From positions 23,720-87,719 of the forward strand of contig NZ_JAHLPM010000015.1 in assembly GCF_018917865.1 (NCBI RefSeq): 64,000 nt of DNA. The letters run 5' to 3'. Below the pieces are notes generated by a model that saw only the letters and a program-made list of their open reading frames with translations, did not search any database and was not told where the DNA came from. The stretch is from Tissierella simiarum (GTDB taxonomy: Bacteria > Bacillota > Clostridia > Tissierellales > Tissierellaceae). Every line of letters begins with the position of its first letter. Positions within the stretch are counted from its first letter, which is position 1. This document shows, one piece after another, positions 8,720 to 17,836 of this stretch. The position numbers were made by a program, and so were the translations under genes.

Positions 8720-10324
8720 ATGAGAAGAAAGTTATCTTTATTTCTTGTTATAGTTTTATGTTGTGGACTTTTTGCAGGCTGTGCAAAGGAAAACAAGGTT
8801 AATGAAACTGAAAAAGTAGAGGAAGCTAATACTGAATCAGATACAGCAGATACGCCAAAAGTAGGTGGAACATTTGTTGTAAGTATGGCACGTGAACCAC
8901 AGACTTATAATCCTTGTGCTCAAGCTGATGATGCAGCTTATGTAATAATTCAAAATATGTTTAATAAACTCGTAAAAATCAATGGAGATGACAAGGTAAT
9001 ACCAGATATTGCTAAAGAATGGGAATACTCAGACGATGGAAAAACTTTAACTTTCCACCTTCAAGAAAATGTTAAATGGCATGATGGCGAAAAGTTTAGC
9101 TCAGAAGACGTAAAATGGACATTTGATCAGATTATAAAAGAAAAAGGATTCGCATCAGCATCTCTTGCAGGGGTAGAGGAAATTACATGTCCTGATGAAA
9201 ATACAGTAGTATTTAAATTAGAGGCACCTAATTCAGGCTTATTAGGATATATTGCATGGTTTGGAACATATATAATGCCAAAGCATATATATGAAGGTAC
9301 AGATTGGCTTCAAAATTCTGCAAATCAAAGTCCTATAGGAACAGGTCCATTTAAATTTGTAGAACATAAAAAAGGAGAAAGCATAACTATAGAAAGAAAT
9401 GATGATTATTGGGGACATAAGCCATACTTGGACAAAATCGTATATACTATAATCCCAGATCAAAATACTGCATTTCAAGGATGGTTAAATGGAGAGATTG
9501 ACGAAAGTAGAAATGGGGTGCCACTTAATGAAGCTCATAGTTTTGATGATGATCCAAATTATGTGGTAAAAGAAAAACTTTGGCCTAACAAATTATATAT
9601 AAATTTCAACCTTAGAGAAGGAAAATTTGCTGACATAAAAGTTAGACAAGCAGTAGCTTATGGTATTGATAGAGATGAGATTTTTACTAAAGCATTAAAA
9701 GGAATAGGGCAAAAAGCAGAATATTTCATATCGCCAATTTATGATTGGGCGATAAATGAAGATGTAAAACTTCCAGAAAGAGATGTTGAGAAAGCAAGGG
9801 CTTTATTAGAAGAAGCAGGATATAAAGCAGATGAGAATGGAATATATTTCTCTACAACAATGGATCTTTTCCCAGGATTTGATGACGTGGCAGAAGTAAT
9901 TAAGGCAAACTTTAAAGATATAGGAATAGATATGAAGATTAACGTAATGGATGACCCAGCTTATGACGAAAAAGTTTGGTTTGGACATGATTATGAAATA
10001 ACAATGATTGGAGGATACCAAGGTCCTGATATATCAGCTATTTCAAGTCGTATTGAATCTAATGGGTCAATGAATATAGGAGGATATAATAATCCTAAAA
10101 TAGATGAGCTTTTAAAACAGGGCTTAGTTTTAACAACAGAAGAAGAGAGAGCACCTATATATAAGGAAATACAAGAAATACTTGCAGAAGACCTTCCAGT
10201 TATATTTTATAGTGAAAAAGGAGCAAAACTAGTAGTTAAATCTTATGTAAAAGGTCACCCAGCAACAGAAGCTTCTGATAAAGCATCTGAAGCAGAATTT
10301 ACTTATGTTTGGTTAGATAAATAA
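8720..10324 (+). CDS. lipoprotein solute-binding protein, family 5 (peptide/nickel)
   Basis: A 534-residue extracellular lipoprotein. The signal peptide ends in lipobox LFAGC with lipidated Cys21, followed by an acidic linker and the SBP_bac_5 fold: GGTFVVSMAREPQTYNP, PDIAKEWEYSDDGKTLTFHL, VKWHDGEKF and the hinge VRQAVAYGIDRDEI. It captures the substrate for the importer just upstream. The 163-base gap before it may let it be made in excess. Peptides are the default guess; nickel, metallophore or opine uptake use the same family and cannot be excluded. Confidence 0.9.
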   Translation: MRRKLSLFLVIVLCCGLFAGCAKENKVNETEKVEEANTESDTADTPKVGGTFVVSMAREPQTYNPCAQADDAAYVIIQNMFNKLVKINGDDKVIPDIAKEWEYSDDGKTLTFHLQENVKWHDGEKFSSEDVKWTFDQIIKEKGFASASLAGVEEITCPDENTVVFKLEAPNSGLLGYIAWFGTYIMPKHIYEGTDWLQNSANQSPIGTGPFKFVEHKKGESITIERNDDYWGHKPYLDKIVYTIIPDQNTAFQGWLNGEIDESRNGVPLNEAHSFDDDPNYVVKEKLWPNKLYINFNLREGKFADIKVRQAVAYGIDRDEIFTKALKGIGQKAEYFISPIYDWAINEDVKLPERDVEKARALLEEAGYKADENGIYFSTTMDLFPGFDDVAEVIKANFKDIGIDMKINVMDDPAYDEKVWFGHDYEITMIGGYQGPDISAISSRIESNGSMNIGGYNNPKIDELLKQGLVLTTEEERAPIYKEIQEILAEDLPVIFYSEKGAKLVVKSYVKGHPATEASDKASEAEFTYVWLDK

Positions 10325-10346
10325 TTTTAATAAAAATACTCCTAAG

Positions 10347-10387
10347 CCCACCCTTATACATAAATATAAGGGTGGGTAATGTTTTTT
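10347..10387 (+). terminator. terminator of the importer operon
   Basis: A 12-bp GC-rich stem, CCCACCCTTATA with TATAAGGGTGGG, with a 6-base loop, then TAATGTTTTTT. It closes the operon 4773-10324. The rest of 10325-10678 holds only this and the hairpin at 10592. Confidence 0.9.
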
Positions 10388-10591
10388 GCTAAGTTTTTAT
10401 GACTTTCTTTAATGTAAGGATTAATATATAGTTAAGCAGAAGATACTTGGAGTTTTTATTTTTGTATTAACTATTGTAGTAAATTGAATAACTTATACAA
10501 GTCTTCCTCAGTAAAAATCTAATAGCCCCTGAGGAACATTTATTTTATCCATATATAAATTTAAGTGGTTTCGCGGTAAAAAATACATATA

Positions 10592-10621
10592 ACAAGATTG
10601 TTGAAAAAACAACAATCTTGT
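10592..10621. repeat. 12-bp inverted repeat upstream of the lysR gene
   Basis: ACAAGATTGTTG and CAACAATCTTGT flank a run of six A. It lies 58 bases before the LysR gene and lacks a U-tract, so an operator or leader hairpin is as likely as a terminator. Confidence 0.4.
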
Positions 10622-10678
10622 TGTATATTAATTATAGTTTAAAATATATCAAAGATTACTAAGAAATAGAGGGAAGAT

Positions 10679-11584
10679 ATGAATTTTAATCAATTAAGGT
10701 ATATAGTAGAAATAGTAGAAACAGGAAGTATATCAAAAGCTGCAAGTAACTTATTTATATCTCAACCTAATTTAAGTAATCAAATCACAAATTTAGAAAA
10801 TGAAATAGGTAAAAAAATTTTTTATAGAAATAATAGAGGCGTAACTTTAACCTCTTATGGTATTGAGGTATATCATTACGCTAAGTCAATAGTAAAACAA
10901 TTCGAAATTATTGAGAACAAACTTTTAACAAAATCAAATGAAAATAAGATAAAAATTGCTTCATTTGGTTCTGAAGTTATTAATTTTCAATTTTTTGAAG
11001 TTTGTAGGAGATATAATAATGAAAATTATGAATTTGAACTTTGTGAATCTGGAGTAGAGGAATCTATAGAAAAAGTAATTCAAAGAGATTGTGATATAGG
11101 GATTATAATTTATAGTGATTTCCAACGAAAAAAATTATTACAATATATAGCAGCAGAAGAATTAGAACTACAAGACCTTTTTGTTGGACAAATGAAAGTT
11201 CATATGAGTAAAAATCATAAAAAAAGCAAAATGAAGACTTTAAATAGGGATGATTTACAAGGGCTTTTTCATGTAAAAAAAACCTACCTATTTGAGGGAA
11301 TGTTTAGTTTAAATTATGAAATGGAATATTTAGATATTCCTGATACAAATAAGACCATTTTAGTAAACGGAAATAAAACTTATAATGATGCATTACACAA
11401 TTTACCATCCTTTGCAATCGAGATAGACTGGAAATGTAAGAAAAAAATCCACAGTGATTTAGCAAGGATTCCTTATGATGGAAAACGATTAGATATGACT
11501 TGTGCAATGGTAAAGAGGAAAAATGAAATATTAAAAGAAGAATTGCTCTTTTTTATTGATAAATTAATACAATCATATAGATAA
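10679..11584 (+). CDS. LysR-family transcriptional regulator
   Basis: A 301-residue protein with the LysR N-terminal helix-turn-helix (FNQLRYIVEIVETGSISKAA, then ISQPNLSNQI, residues 2-37) and a C-terminal effector domain of the periplasmic-binding fold, which begins with KIKIASFGSEV (about residue 97). The GAGGGAAG ribosome site precedes the ATG. It stands between the importer operon and a flavodoxin-fold lipoprotein gene, both on the same strand, so it may regulate either or both. The inducer is unknown. Confidence 0.85.
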   Translation: MNFNQLRYIVEIVETGSISKAASNLFISQPNLSNQITNLENEIGKKIFYRNNRGVTLTSYGIEVYHYAKSIVKQFEIIENKLLTKSNENKIKIASFGSEVINFQFFEVCRRYNNENYEFELCESGVEESIEKVIQRDCDIGIIIYSDFQRKKLLQYIAAEELELQDLFVGQMKVHMSKNHKKSKMKTLNRDDLQGLFHVKKTYLFEGMFSLNYEMEYLDIPDTNKTILVNGNKTYNDALHNLPSFAIEIDWKCKKKIHSDLARIPYDGKRLDMTCAMVKRKNEILKEELLFFIDKLIQSYR

Positions 11585-11672
11585 TAATTGTCTTAATACT
11601 ATAATATTTTAATAGCTAAGTTAATAATTAAGCTATTTTAATATAATACAATAATTTACATAGGAGGAAAAT

Positions 11673-12536
11673 ATGAGAAAAAGAATATTAGCCGCTATCA
11701 TGATTTTTTCTTTAGTTATTATTATGGCAGGATGTGCAAAGAGTGAAACTCCTGTAGTTAATAAGGAAAATGGACAAAAAGAGGAAAAAATAGATGGAGA
11801 AACATCTGCAACTGTTGATGGAAGTACATCAGCATCAATTGTACCAGAAGAATTAGTTCAAGAGTATAAACCAAAAGGTTTTACAGATGGAGATTCAAAG
11901 AAGGCGTTGTTTGTAGTAGGAGATCCAAGGAAGTATAGTGTAAACTATGATTTGGTAAATACAGCTATGAAATATTTTGAAGATAAAGGTATAGAAGTTG
12001 AATTAAGAGATTTATATGATTTAAAATTTAATCCTGTACTTTCATTAGAGAATTTCTATTATGCTAAGGATGGCTCAGGTGAACCAACTCCAGAAATTAA
12101 AAAAGAACAAGAATTTGTAACACAAGCAGATTATATTATATTCTGCTATCCAAATTGGCATGATACTCCAATATCAATAGTTAAGGGATATATGGAAACA
12201 GTATTTGCTAAACAATTTGCATATAGAGATACTGATAATGGTTTGGAAGGAATGCTTAAAGGTAAAAGTATTTATACTATAATGAATGCAGGTTTCCTAG
12301 GTGGTGGTAGAGGTTATATAGGAGACGGAGTAGGAATGAATGATGAAACTTGGGATGAATATATGAACGCCTTTAAAGTTTTAGATGAGGATACAGCTGG
12401 ATTCTGGGGTGTTGAAAATAAAGGAAGATTTGTAAATGATAGAACACCGAAAAACAACTCTGAAAATTATGAAGAGGAAATAACAAAATTAAGGGAAGAT
12501 TTAATTAAGAAGTTAGATAAAGATTTCTTTAATTAA
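11673..12536 (+). CDS. lipoprotein with flavodoxin-2 (NAD(P)H oxidoreductase) domain
   Basis: A 287-residue protein with a lipoprotein signal peptide (lipobox IMAGC, Cys21), a linker to about residue 65, and a Flavodoxin_2-like domain: the first strand KKALFVVGDPRKYSVNYDLV, ELRDLYDLKFNP, ADYIIFCYPNWHDTPISIVKGY. NAD(P)H quinone reductases of this family are normally cytoplasmic; being lipid-anchored outside the membrane is unusual, where NAD(P)H is absent, so an electron-transfer role with a quinone or surface flavin is more likely. AGGAGG precedes the ATG. A terminator follows at once. Confidence 0.75.
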   Translation: MRKRILAAIMIFSLVIIMAGCAKSETPVVNKENGQKEEKIDGETSATVDGSTSASIVPEELVQEYKPKGFTDGDSKKALFVVGDPRKYSVNYDLVNTAMKYFEDKGIEVELRDLYDLKFNPVLSLENFYYAKDGSGEPTPEIKKEQEFVTQADYIIFCYPNWHDTPISIVKGYMETVFAKQFAYRDTDNGLEGMLKGKSIYTIMNAGFLGGGRGYIGDGVGMNDETWDEYMNAFKVLDEDTAGFWGVENKGRFVNDRTPKNNSENYEEEITKLREDLIKKLDKDFFN

Positions 12537-12540
12537 ATGT

Positions 12541-12574
12541 ATAAGGCTTCTGTAATAGGGAGCCTTATTTTTTT
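12541..12574 (+). terminator. terminator after the flavodoxin lipoprotein gene
   Basis: Stem ATAAGGCTTC with GGAGCCTTAT, followed by seven T. Confidence 0.85.
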
Positions 12575-12693
12575 GCGGATATTCGTATTTTTTATTATGG
12601 AGAATATGTAATTATTAAGAACTATACTACTTTTACTCCATTTATATTTAGTTCTCCATCCATTGCTGGATGCTGCAGGTTTAAATGACACAA

Positions 12694-13905
12694 TTAAAAA
12701 TAGTCTGAAAAATATGGGGTTTGCTGTTCAATGGCGTCCTCTAACATATCTATAATTTCTGCATTACATGAAATCCGACCAATTTTATGAAGATAATCCG
12801 GTCTTTTATAACCAAGCAGCATTGTTGTCAGCGTTTGAATGTTTATTCTTGAACTACTTCGTTCCTCAGCACGAATCACCTCTCCCTTTCCTTCAGGATG
12901 AATGCGAAGGGTAAATGTACCCTGATTCCATGATAGAAGGGGATCATCAAGTGTAAATGTCCATACACGTTCTTTATCATCAGGTTTAAAAGGATATTGA
13001 GAAATAAACTGTTTCAGATCGACAATACGTGCCATGAAATATGGTGCAATTGTTTCCTTGATATCAGCATCTTCTAGTAAAAATGCCAATGGCTCATCCA
13101 TATAGATATTACCTACCACTTTTGAAATCATAGAAAAATGTGCATTGATAAAATTCCATAATCCACTCCTTGCTTCTTCATTAATAAATATCATATCTTT
13201 TATATGAAAGACTTCATCTGCTATCCAGTAAAGAACATATCCGTCTGGTTGTCGGTTTTCATTATAGTAAATTGCAGCAGTTAAATCGTCAGAATCCCAT
13301 AGCCAGTATTCATTCCAAGCCAAATCGTTGCGTAGCATTGCTCCATGGGTTTGATAAGCAAAGCGCTCGTAAGCTGTTTTCAAATCATCACTACTGATGT
13401 CAACACGTTCAATATCTCCAGGAACTTGTTTGTTTTTGGGAAGCTGATAATCATTTACCTCAAATTTTATTTTATCTGAAATAATTTCCCATCCTTTTCT
13501 TCGATAGTATGGAATGGAATACGGATAAAGATAGGAAATTGACTGTTTTCTAGCTCGCATGTTTTCCAGTGCCTGGCATAGTAATTTGTGCATCAATCCT
13601 TGATTTGAATACTCTGGGAAAGTACCTACCCCAGTAAGTCCGCCCATTTCATATGTTTTGTTAAATATTCTTACTTGAAATGGGTAAACAGCCACTTGAG
13701 ACACCAATTTTTCTCCATCAAACCAGCCCAAAACATCTGCCTGTTCTAGAACAGGGGATTTAGCACGGACTATGTCTTGTTCTTCCCATCCAACTTTGTG
13801 TAAGTCGTTATCGGTTACTTGAAACACATACCGTAACAATTGATTATATTGTTCTATATGTTTCACGCCAACTTTTCTCATTTTTAGCTGTTTTTTTCGG
13901 CTCAT
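12694..13905 (-). CDS. Eis-like GNAT acetyltransferase with SCP2-like C-terminal domain
   Basis: A 403-residue protein of the Eis/YedG layout: two GNAT domains and a C-terminal sterol-carrier-like domain. Visible marks are GGLTGVGTFPEYSNQGLMHKL (acetyl-CoA loop, about residues 88-108), SYLYPYSIPYYRRKGWE, and the C-terminal Asp/Phe segment ending DAIEQQTPYFSDYF, which supplies the terminal carboxylate in Eis enzymes. Eis proteins acetylate aminoglycosides or other amines; the substrate here is unknown. The start is fixed by AAAGGAGG nine bases upstream. It faces the neighbouring genes, so it is its own unit. Confidence 0.8.
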   Translation of the reverse strand: MSRKKQLKMRKVGVKHIEQYNQLLRYVFQVTDNDLHKVGWEEQDIVRAKSPVLEQADVLGWFDGEKLVSQVAVYPFQVRIFNKTYEMGGLTGVGTFPEYSNQGLMHKLLCQALENMRARKQSISYLYPYSIPYYRRKGWEIISDKIKFEVNDYQLPKNKQVPGDIERVDISSDDLKTAYERFAYQTHGAMLRNDLAWNEYWLWDSDDLTAAIYYNENRQPDGYVLYWIADEVFHIKDMIFINEEARSGLWNFINAHFSMISKVVGNIYMDEPLAFLLEDADIKETIAPYFMARIVDLKQFISQYPFKPDDKERVWTFTLDDPLLSWNQGTFTLRIHPEGKGEVIRAEERSSSRINIQTLTTMLLGYKRPDYLHKIGRISCNAEIIDMLEDAIEQQTPYFSDYF

Positions 13906-14011
13906 GGTTTTCCTCCTTTATAAAATTGCAAAATAATCAATAATGTTATCCTTACCTTAAAGACAAAAAAATATCCATGTGGTACACTCCTGTAAATAAA
14001 TTAGCTGGTAT

Positions 14012-14037
14012 AGAGTTTTCAATAAACTCTCTTTTTA
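14012..14037 (+). terminator. orphan terminator-like hairpin
   Basis: AGAGTTT and AAACTCT around a 5-base loop, followed by CTTTTTAT. No plus-strand gene precedes it, so it may end a short unseen RNA or be fortuitous. Confidence 0.4.
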
Positions 14038-14113
14038 TCAATAAGATGACATTAAAAAGAATACATTATTGAACTTCAGCTTCTATTATAAGAATTAAAT
14101 AGTTGAAATTGTA

Positions 14114-14141
14114 TTGACAATATAGGAAATATATGTAATAA
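14114..14141 (+). promoter_or_regulatory. sigma-A-type promoter of the acetyltransferase leader
   Basis: Consensus TTGACA at 14114-14119 and TAATAA at 14136-14141, 16-base spacing (TAATAT at 14139 gives 19). The gene starts 256 bases further on, leaving a long leader. Confidence 0.65.
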
Positions 14142-14147
14142 TATCTG

Positions 14148-14265
14148 AAAGTGAGTATGCTTAAGCATTGATGTGTGAGCAGCATAGGGGCTACATAGAA
14201 GTCCTACACGAATGATCATAATCCTTCGGAGTCACTCTTACAGTGATTCTGGGGGATTTTTTTAT
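14148..14265 (+). ncRNA. structured leader RNA ending in a terminator (putative attenuator)
   Basis: The leader from the promoter at 14114 ends in a 17-bp stem, arms 14220-14236 and 14242-14258, every position Watson-Crick or G-U, followed by seven T: a full intrinsic terminator 130 bases ahead of the GNAT gene. Before it lie another hairpin (GUGUGAGC side pairing with GUCCUACAC) and a tiny reading frame GTG/ATG at 14151/14157 encoding MSMLKH or MLKH. This is the layout of ribosome-stalling attenuators of resistance genes. I do not recognise a known riboswitch class. Confidence 0.5.
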
Positions 14266-14329
14266 AACGAATAGGAAAGGTTCTACTTTTTTCTTTTTTC
14301 AATGTAAGAACTTGTTCTGACCTAAATGA

Positions 14330-14375
14330 GTTTCAAGAAAAGCTACCTTGAAACGTTTCTTTAGAGGCTTTTTTT
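14330..14375 (+). promoter_or_regulatory. second terminator/antiterminator-like hairpin before the GNAT gene
   Basis: GTTTCAAG (14330-14337) can pair with CTTGAAAC (14347-14354); alternatively AAAAGC (14338-14343) can pair with GCTTTT ahead of a T-run. The two structures share the intervening bases and look mutually exclusive. It ends shortly before the ribosome site GGAGGTG. Confidence 0.4.
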
Positions 14376-14397
14376 ATATCTATGGAGGTGGACTATA

Positions 14398-14907
14398 ATG
14401 TTGGATTTTACAATTAGACCAATCAAAACTGAAGATGCACCATACATTAATGAAATGAGAAGAATGGATGGTGTAAGGGAAAATACTTTAGGAATTATTA
14501 GTGAACGACTTACAAAGTCAGAGGATTTTATTAAAGGATTATCAGAAAATGCACACATGCTTGTTGCTGAAGTTGAAGAAGATGGTATGAAAAAAGTAGT
14601 AGGTATAATAGGTTTACATGTTAGTAAGAATCCAAGATTAAGACATTCTGCGGATATTGGTATTATGGTCAATACCGATTATCAGGGGAAAGGTATTGGA
14701 ACAGCATTATTTAAAAAAATAATTGATATTGCAGATAATTGGCTTATGCTTGTAAGGCTTGAACTTACAGTCTTTGTTGATAACGATAAAGCTATAAAAT
14801 TATATCAGTCTTTAGGGTTTCAAATAGAAGGAACAAAGAAGTATGCTGCCATTAGAAATGGAGTGTACACAGACGAATATTTAATGGCAAGATACAATTT
14901 AAAGTAG
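14398..14907 (+). CDS. GNAT-family N-acetyltransferase
   Basis: A 169-residue single GNAT domain. The acetyl-CoA pyrophosphate loop is YQGKGIGTALFKK (about residues 98-110), preceded by the beta strand SADIGIMVN and followed by LTVFVDNDKAIKLYQSLGF, as in RimI/PhnO-like enzymes. The start has GGAGGTGG ten bases upstream. The long leader with terminators suggests that expression is induced by a small molecule or by translation stress. The acceptor substrate is unknown. Confidence 0.85.
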   Translation: MLDFTIRPIKTEDAPYINEMRRMDGVRENTLGIISERLTKSEDFIKGLSENAHMLVAEVEEDGMKKVVGIIGLHVSKNPRLRHSADIGIMVNTDYQGKGIGTALFKKIIDIADNWLMLVRLELTVFVDNDKAIKLYQSLGFQIEGTKKYAAIRNGVYTDEYLMARYNLK

Positions 14908-15209
14908 ATAAGTTAATAGAAGTAGCTCCATAAAATATGAATGAAAAGTAGTCATTATTTCACTATTAAATTAAAAACTAACAATAATAATTGATTAGCA
15001 TAAAAAGTAAACTGATAGATTGTACAGCATAATATAATATTACTAAGGATTATCAAAAATTTTATGCTGATTTTGCTACTTTAAAAGTAAAATAAAGAAA
15101 ACAAAGGCTATAGTTATAACATGTTTCTAAAATGTATATTTTAAAAATTTCTGCTAAAACTTATTAATATAAATAGTCTTATATTAATTTTAGGGGAGGT
15201 AATTTAGAA
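14908..15209. other. AT-rich intergenic stretch, nothing recognised
   Basis: About 300 bases of very AT-rich DNA between the acetyltransferase and hsp20. No good terminator, coding frame with a ribosome site, or CIRCE-type element is visible. It presumably contains the hsp20 promoter. Confidence 0.5.
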
Positions 15210-15650
15210 ATGTTTGATATGATACCTTTTAGAAAAAATAATTTAAGTAAGAGAGATGACTTTTTTTCACCGTTTTTAAAAAATTTCTTTGATGATGATT
15301 TCTTTTCAGTAATGAGCCATATGCAGGGAAATTTTAAGGTTGACTTAAAAGAAACAGATGAAAACTATTTAGTAGAAGCTGATCTACCTGGAATTAAAAA
15401 GGAAGCTATAGATATAGATTTTCATGATAATTATTTAGTGATTAGTGCAAAACGAGATGAATCTATGGAAGATAAAAAGGAGAATTATGTTAGACGTGAA
15501 AGACATTATGGTGAGTTTAAACGAAGTTTTTACGTAGATAATGTAGATGAAGATAAGATACAAGCTTCCTTTAATGATGGTGTTTTGAAAGTTGTCCTTC
15601 CAAAATTGACAAAAGGTAATGATAAAAAGAGAAAAATTGATATTAACTAG
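15210..15650 (+). CDS. small heat-shock protein, Hsp20/alpha-crystallin
   Basis: A 146-residue holdase chaperone of the cytoplasm. An N-terminal arm rich in Phe and Asp (residues 1-38) precedes the alpha-crystallin domain (about 40-135), with the family marks KVDLKETDENYLVEADLPG and the closing ASFNDGVLKVVLPK. The C-terminal tail is short and basic. GGGGAGG lies 11 bases before the ATG. Length and order are normal for the family. Confidence 0.92.
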   Translation: MFDMIPFRKNNLSKRDDFFSPFLKNFFDDDFFSVMSHMQGNFKVDLKETDENYLVEADLPGIKKEAIDIDFHDNYLVISAKRDESMEDKKENYVRRERHYGEFKRSFYVDNVDEDKIQASFNDGVLKVVLPKLTKGNDKKRKIDIN

Positions 15651-15654
15651 TTCT

Positions 15655-15684
15655 AAGTGCAGCTTTTAAAGCTGCACTTTTTAT
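15655..15684 (+). terminator. terminator after hsp20
   Basis: AAGTGCAGCTTT pairs with AAAGCTGCACTT, followed by TTTTAT. Confidence 0.85.
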
Positions 15685-15702
15685 ATAAAAACATGATTTA
15701 AG

Positions 15703-15735
15703 TTTCCTTAGACTTTTAGTTTAAGGAAATTTTTT
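15703..15735 (+). terminator. second hairpin with T-run downstream of hsp20
   Basis: TTTCCTTA pairs with TAAGGAAA across a 11-base loop, then six T. Confidence 0.55.
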
Positions 15736-15790
15736 ATAGAAAATTGTTGATATAATATAAAAAAATATGATAGAAAATATTGATATATTT

Positions 15791-15826
15791 AACTATTTTA
15801 TACCGTACAGTTTAAAATAGTTTTTT
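15791..15826 (+). terminator. third hairpin with T-run downstream of hsp20
   Basis: AACTATTTTA pairs with TAAAATAGTT, followed by T4. Together with the two before it, it makes a triple terminator-like zone ahead of the sulfurtransferase gene. Confidence 0.5.
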
Positions 15827-15933
15827 AAAAGAGTGATTTTAGAGTCCTCTTTTTTATATAGAGAATTTATATGAGAATAAGTTAATTTATAGGGGTATAT
15901 AATTAATAAAAAATCAAATGTTATGGAGGCGTT

Positions 15934-16764
15934 ATGAAAAATATTGTATCTCAAGAATGGTTAATAAATAATATGTCAAATGAAAACTTAATTATTTTAG
16001 ATGTTAGAGCAGAATTAGACGATTCTGATTATGGTTTTAGGGAATACAAAAAAGGTCATATAAAGGGAGCCCAATTTGTTTCTCTTGAAGAGATTATGAC
16101 CGGTGATTTGGGAGTTCACGGTGGTAGACATCCCTTGCCTGATATGAAGGAATTTATAAAGAATATGAAAAAACTAGGTATAAACGATGATTCCACAATA
16201 GTTATATACGATAATGGTGATTTAGCAATGGCTGGAAGGCTGTGGTGGCTATTGAAATACTCAGGAAAAGATAAAGTTTATATTTTAGCAGGTGGTATAA
16301 AGAACTGGCTTGATAATAATCTTGATGTGACTACTGAAATACCATATTTTAAAGAATCTGATTCATTAAGTCTAAATATAGACCATTCCATGGAAGTAGA
16401 TATGAATTATGTTAAATCGGCTATTGATTCAAATAATATAGCAATAATTGATTCCAGAGCTTATGAAAGGTATTCTGGAGAAATTGAACCTATTGACAGG
16501 ATATCAGGACATATTCCCAGTGCATTAAATTTTCCTTGGATGAATTTAGTAACTGATGGTAAAATAATGGATATAGAAGACATTGTAAACTATTTTGAAC
16601 CTTTGAAAAATTATGAAGAGATAATTGTTCATTGTGGTTCAGGTATTACAGGAACAGTTAATCTTTTATTTATGGAAGAGGTTGGACTAAAACCAAAGTT
16701 TTACGTTGGAGGATACAGTGACTGGGTTAGTTATGAGGATAATATTGTAATACAAGAGAAATAG
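15934..16764 (+). CDS. two-domain rhodanese, thiosulfate/3-mercaptopyruvate sulfurtransferase
   Basis: A 276-residue protein made of an inactive N-terminal and an active C-terminal rhodanese domain. Marks are LDVRAELDDSDYG, the linker HGGRHPLPD, CH2 motif SGHIPSALNFPW and the catalytic loop HCGSGITGT with nucleophile Cys234. CGSGITG is the mercaptopyruvate-type loop rather than the basic thiosulfate loop, favouring 3-mercaptopyruvate sulfurtransferase. GGAGG precedes the ATG. The enzyme moves sulfane sulfur to thiols or cyanide in the cytoplasm. Confidence 0.88.
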   Translation: MKNIVSQEWLINNMSNENLIILDVRAELDDSDYGFREYKKGHIKGAQFVSLEEIMTGDLGVHGGRHPLPDMKEFIKNMKKLGINDDSTIVIYDNGDLAMAGRLWWLLKYSGKDKVYILAGGIKNWLDNNLDVTTEIPYFKESDSLSLNIDHSMEVDMNYVKSAIDSNNIAIIDSRAYERYSGEIEPIDRISGHIPSALNFPWMNLVTDGKIMDIEDIVNYFEPLKNYEEIIVHCGSGITGTVNLLFMEEVGLKPKFYVGGYSDWVSYEDNIVIQEK

Positions 16765-16905
16765 AAGATGATTTAAAAGTTTGATTAGCAAAGATACCTT
16801 TCATATCATTATATGCAATAACATTATCATAAGTTAAAATAAAATTATTGACTTTATAAGCGAATTGTATTATAATTCAGAAAAATAAGAATAAATTCTA
16901 TGCGT

Positions 16906-17171
16906 AGAAGTAGTAGTTAAATGAGTGTAGTTTTAGCGAGTCGGAGTTGGTGAAAGTCCGATACTAGACTGTTAATGAATGGATCTACAAGAAACTTAGT
17001 GAAGTGAATTAATTCAAAATAGCTAACGTCGGGGGTTTCCCGTTATAGAAATAGGATATAGGGTTATATACTTTGTATCTTTAGGAGAGATTATCTAATT
17101 GATAGTCTAATAAAGGTGGTACCACGGAAATATGTCTTTCGTCCTTTTTATGAGGAGCGAAAGACTTTTTT
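16906..17171 (+). promoter_or_regulatory. T-box leader, tryptophan specific
   Basis: The conserved T-box bulge AAGGTGGTACCACG lies at 17113-17126, followed by a terminator, arms GTCTTTCG (17134-17141) and CGAAAGAC (17158-17165), then six T. Upstream, Stem I shows the distal loop segment GGTGAAAGTCC, and a UGG specifier triplet sits at 16980-16982 in the position expected for the specifier loop (GAAUGGAUC). Uncharged tRNA-Trp would favour the antiterminator and switch on the downstream transporter. It occupies most of the gap 16765-17298. Confidence 0.9.
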
Positions 17172-17298
17172 ATATGGTTTATTAATAGTATTTTTAGTAC
17201 TATTTAAAATAATTGGAAGGGTGGTGAATAGTATGTTGTGAACAGAAGAAAGTGACTGGAAATACAAAATAATAAAACAGAAAAAGGAGAGAATTATT

Positions 17299-17814
17299 AT
17301 GAAATTAAGAAATAATATATTCACAGCATTACTATTAGCCATTGGATTTATTTTACACCAAATTACACCTGGGATATTAGGTGGAATGAAGTTCGATTTT
17401 TTATTATCCTTTATATTTATATCTCTTTTAATAAATGATACATTCAAAAATGCCATGCTGACAGCATTACTAGGAGGTTTACTTTCCGCTTTAACTACTA
17501 CTTTTCCAGGGGGGCAGATACCAAATATAATTGATAAATTATTTACATGTATAACCTTATTTGCGGTAATTAAATATATCCGATGCTTTAATTTAAATTT
17601 CTTTATAGTAGCATTAATAGGTGGATTAGGAACTTTGCTTAGTGGAACAATTTTTTTACTTTCTGCTGTTTTTATTACTGGTACACCTATACCGGTAAAG
17701 ACATTAATTATAACTGTGGTTATTCCTACTTCTTTAATAAATGGAATAGGAGCTGTTTTTATCTATGGAGCGATAAAGAAAGCATTAAAGATATCTGGGA
17801 TTATTATAGATTAA
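17299..17814 (+). CDS. trpP: tryptophan transporter, TrpP family
   Basis: A 171-residue membrane protein with about five helices, matching TrpP/YhaG of Bacillus: the N-terminal LLAIGFILHQITPGILGGMKFD and the conserved LLSALTTTFPGGQIPNIIDK (about residues 60-79). It is thought to import tryptophan. AAAAGGAGAG precedes the ATG. The Trp-specific T-box just upstream agrees with this assignment independently. Confidence 0.9.
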   Translation: MKLRNNIFTALLLAIGFILHQITPGILGGMKFDFLLSFIFISLLINDTFKNAMLTALLGGLLSALTTTFPGGQIPNIIDKLFTCITLFAVIKYIRCFNLNFFIVALIGGLGTLLSGTIFLLSAVFITGTPIPVKTLIITVVIPTSLINGIGAVFIYGAIKKALKISGIIID

Positions 17815-17836
17815 ATTTGATTATAGTAAGAGAAGT

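Noticed and set aside
17148..17456. 102-residue minus-strand frame over the T-box end and trpP start
   Set aside because: It is antisense to a clear regulatory RNA and a known gene.
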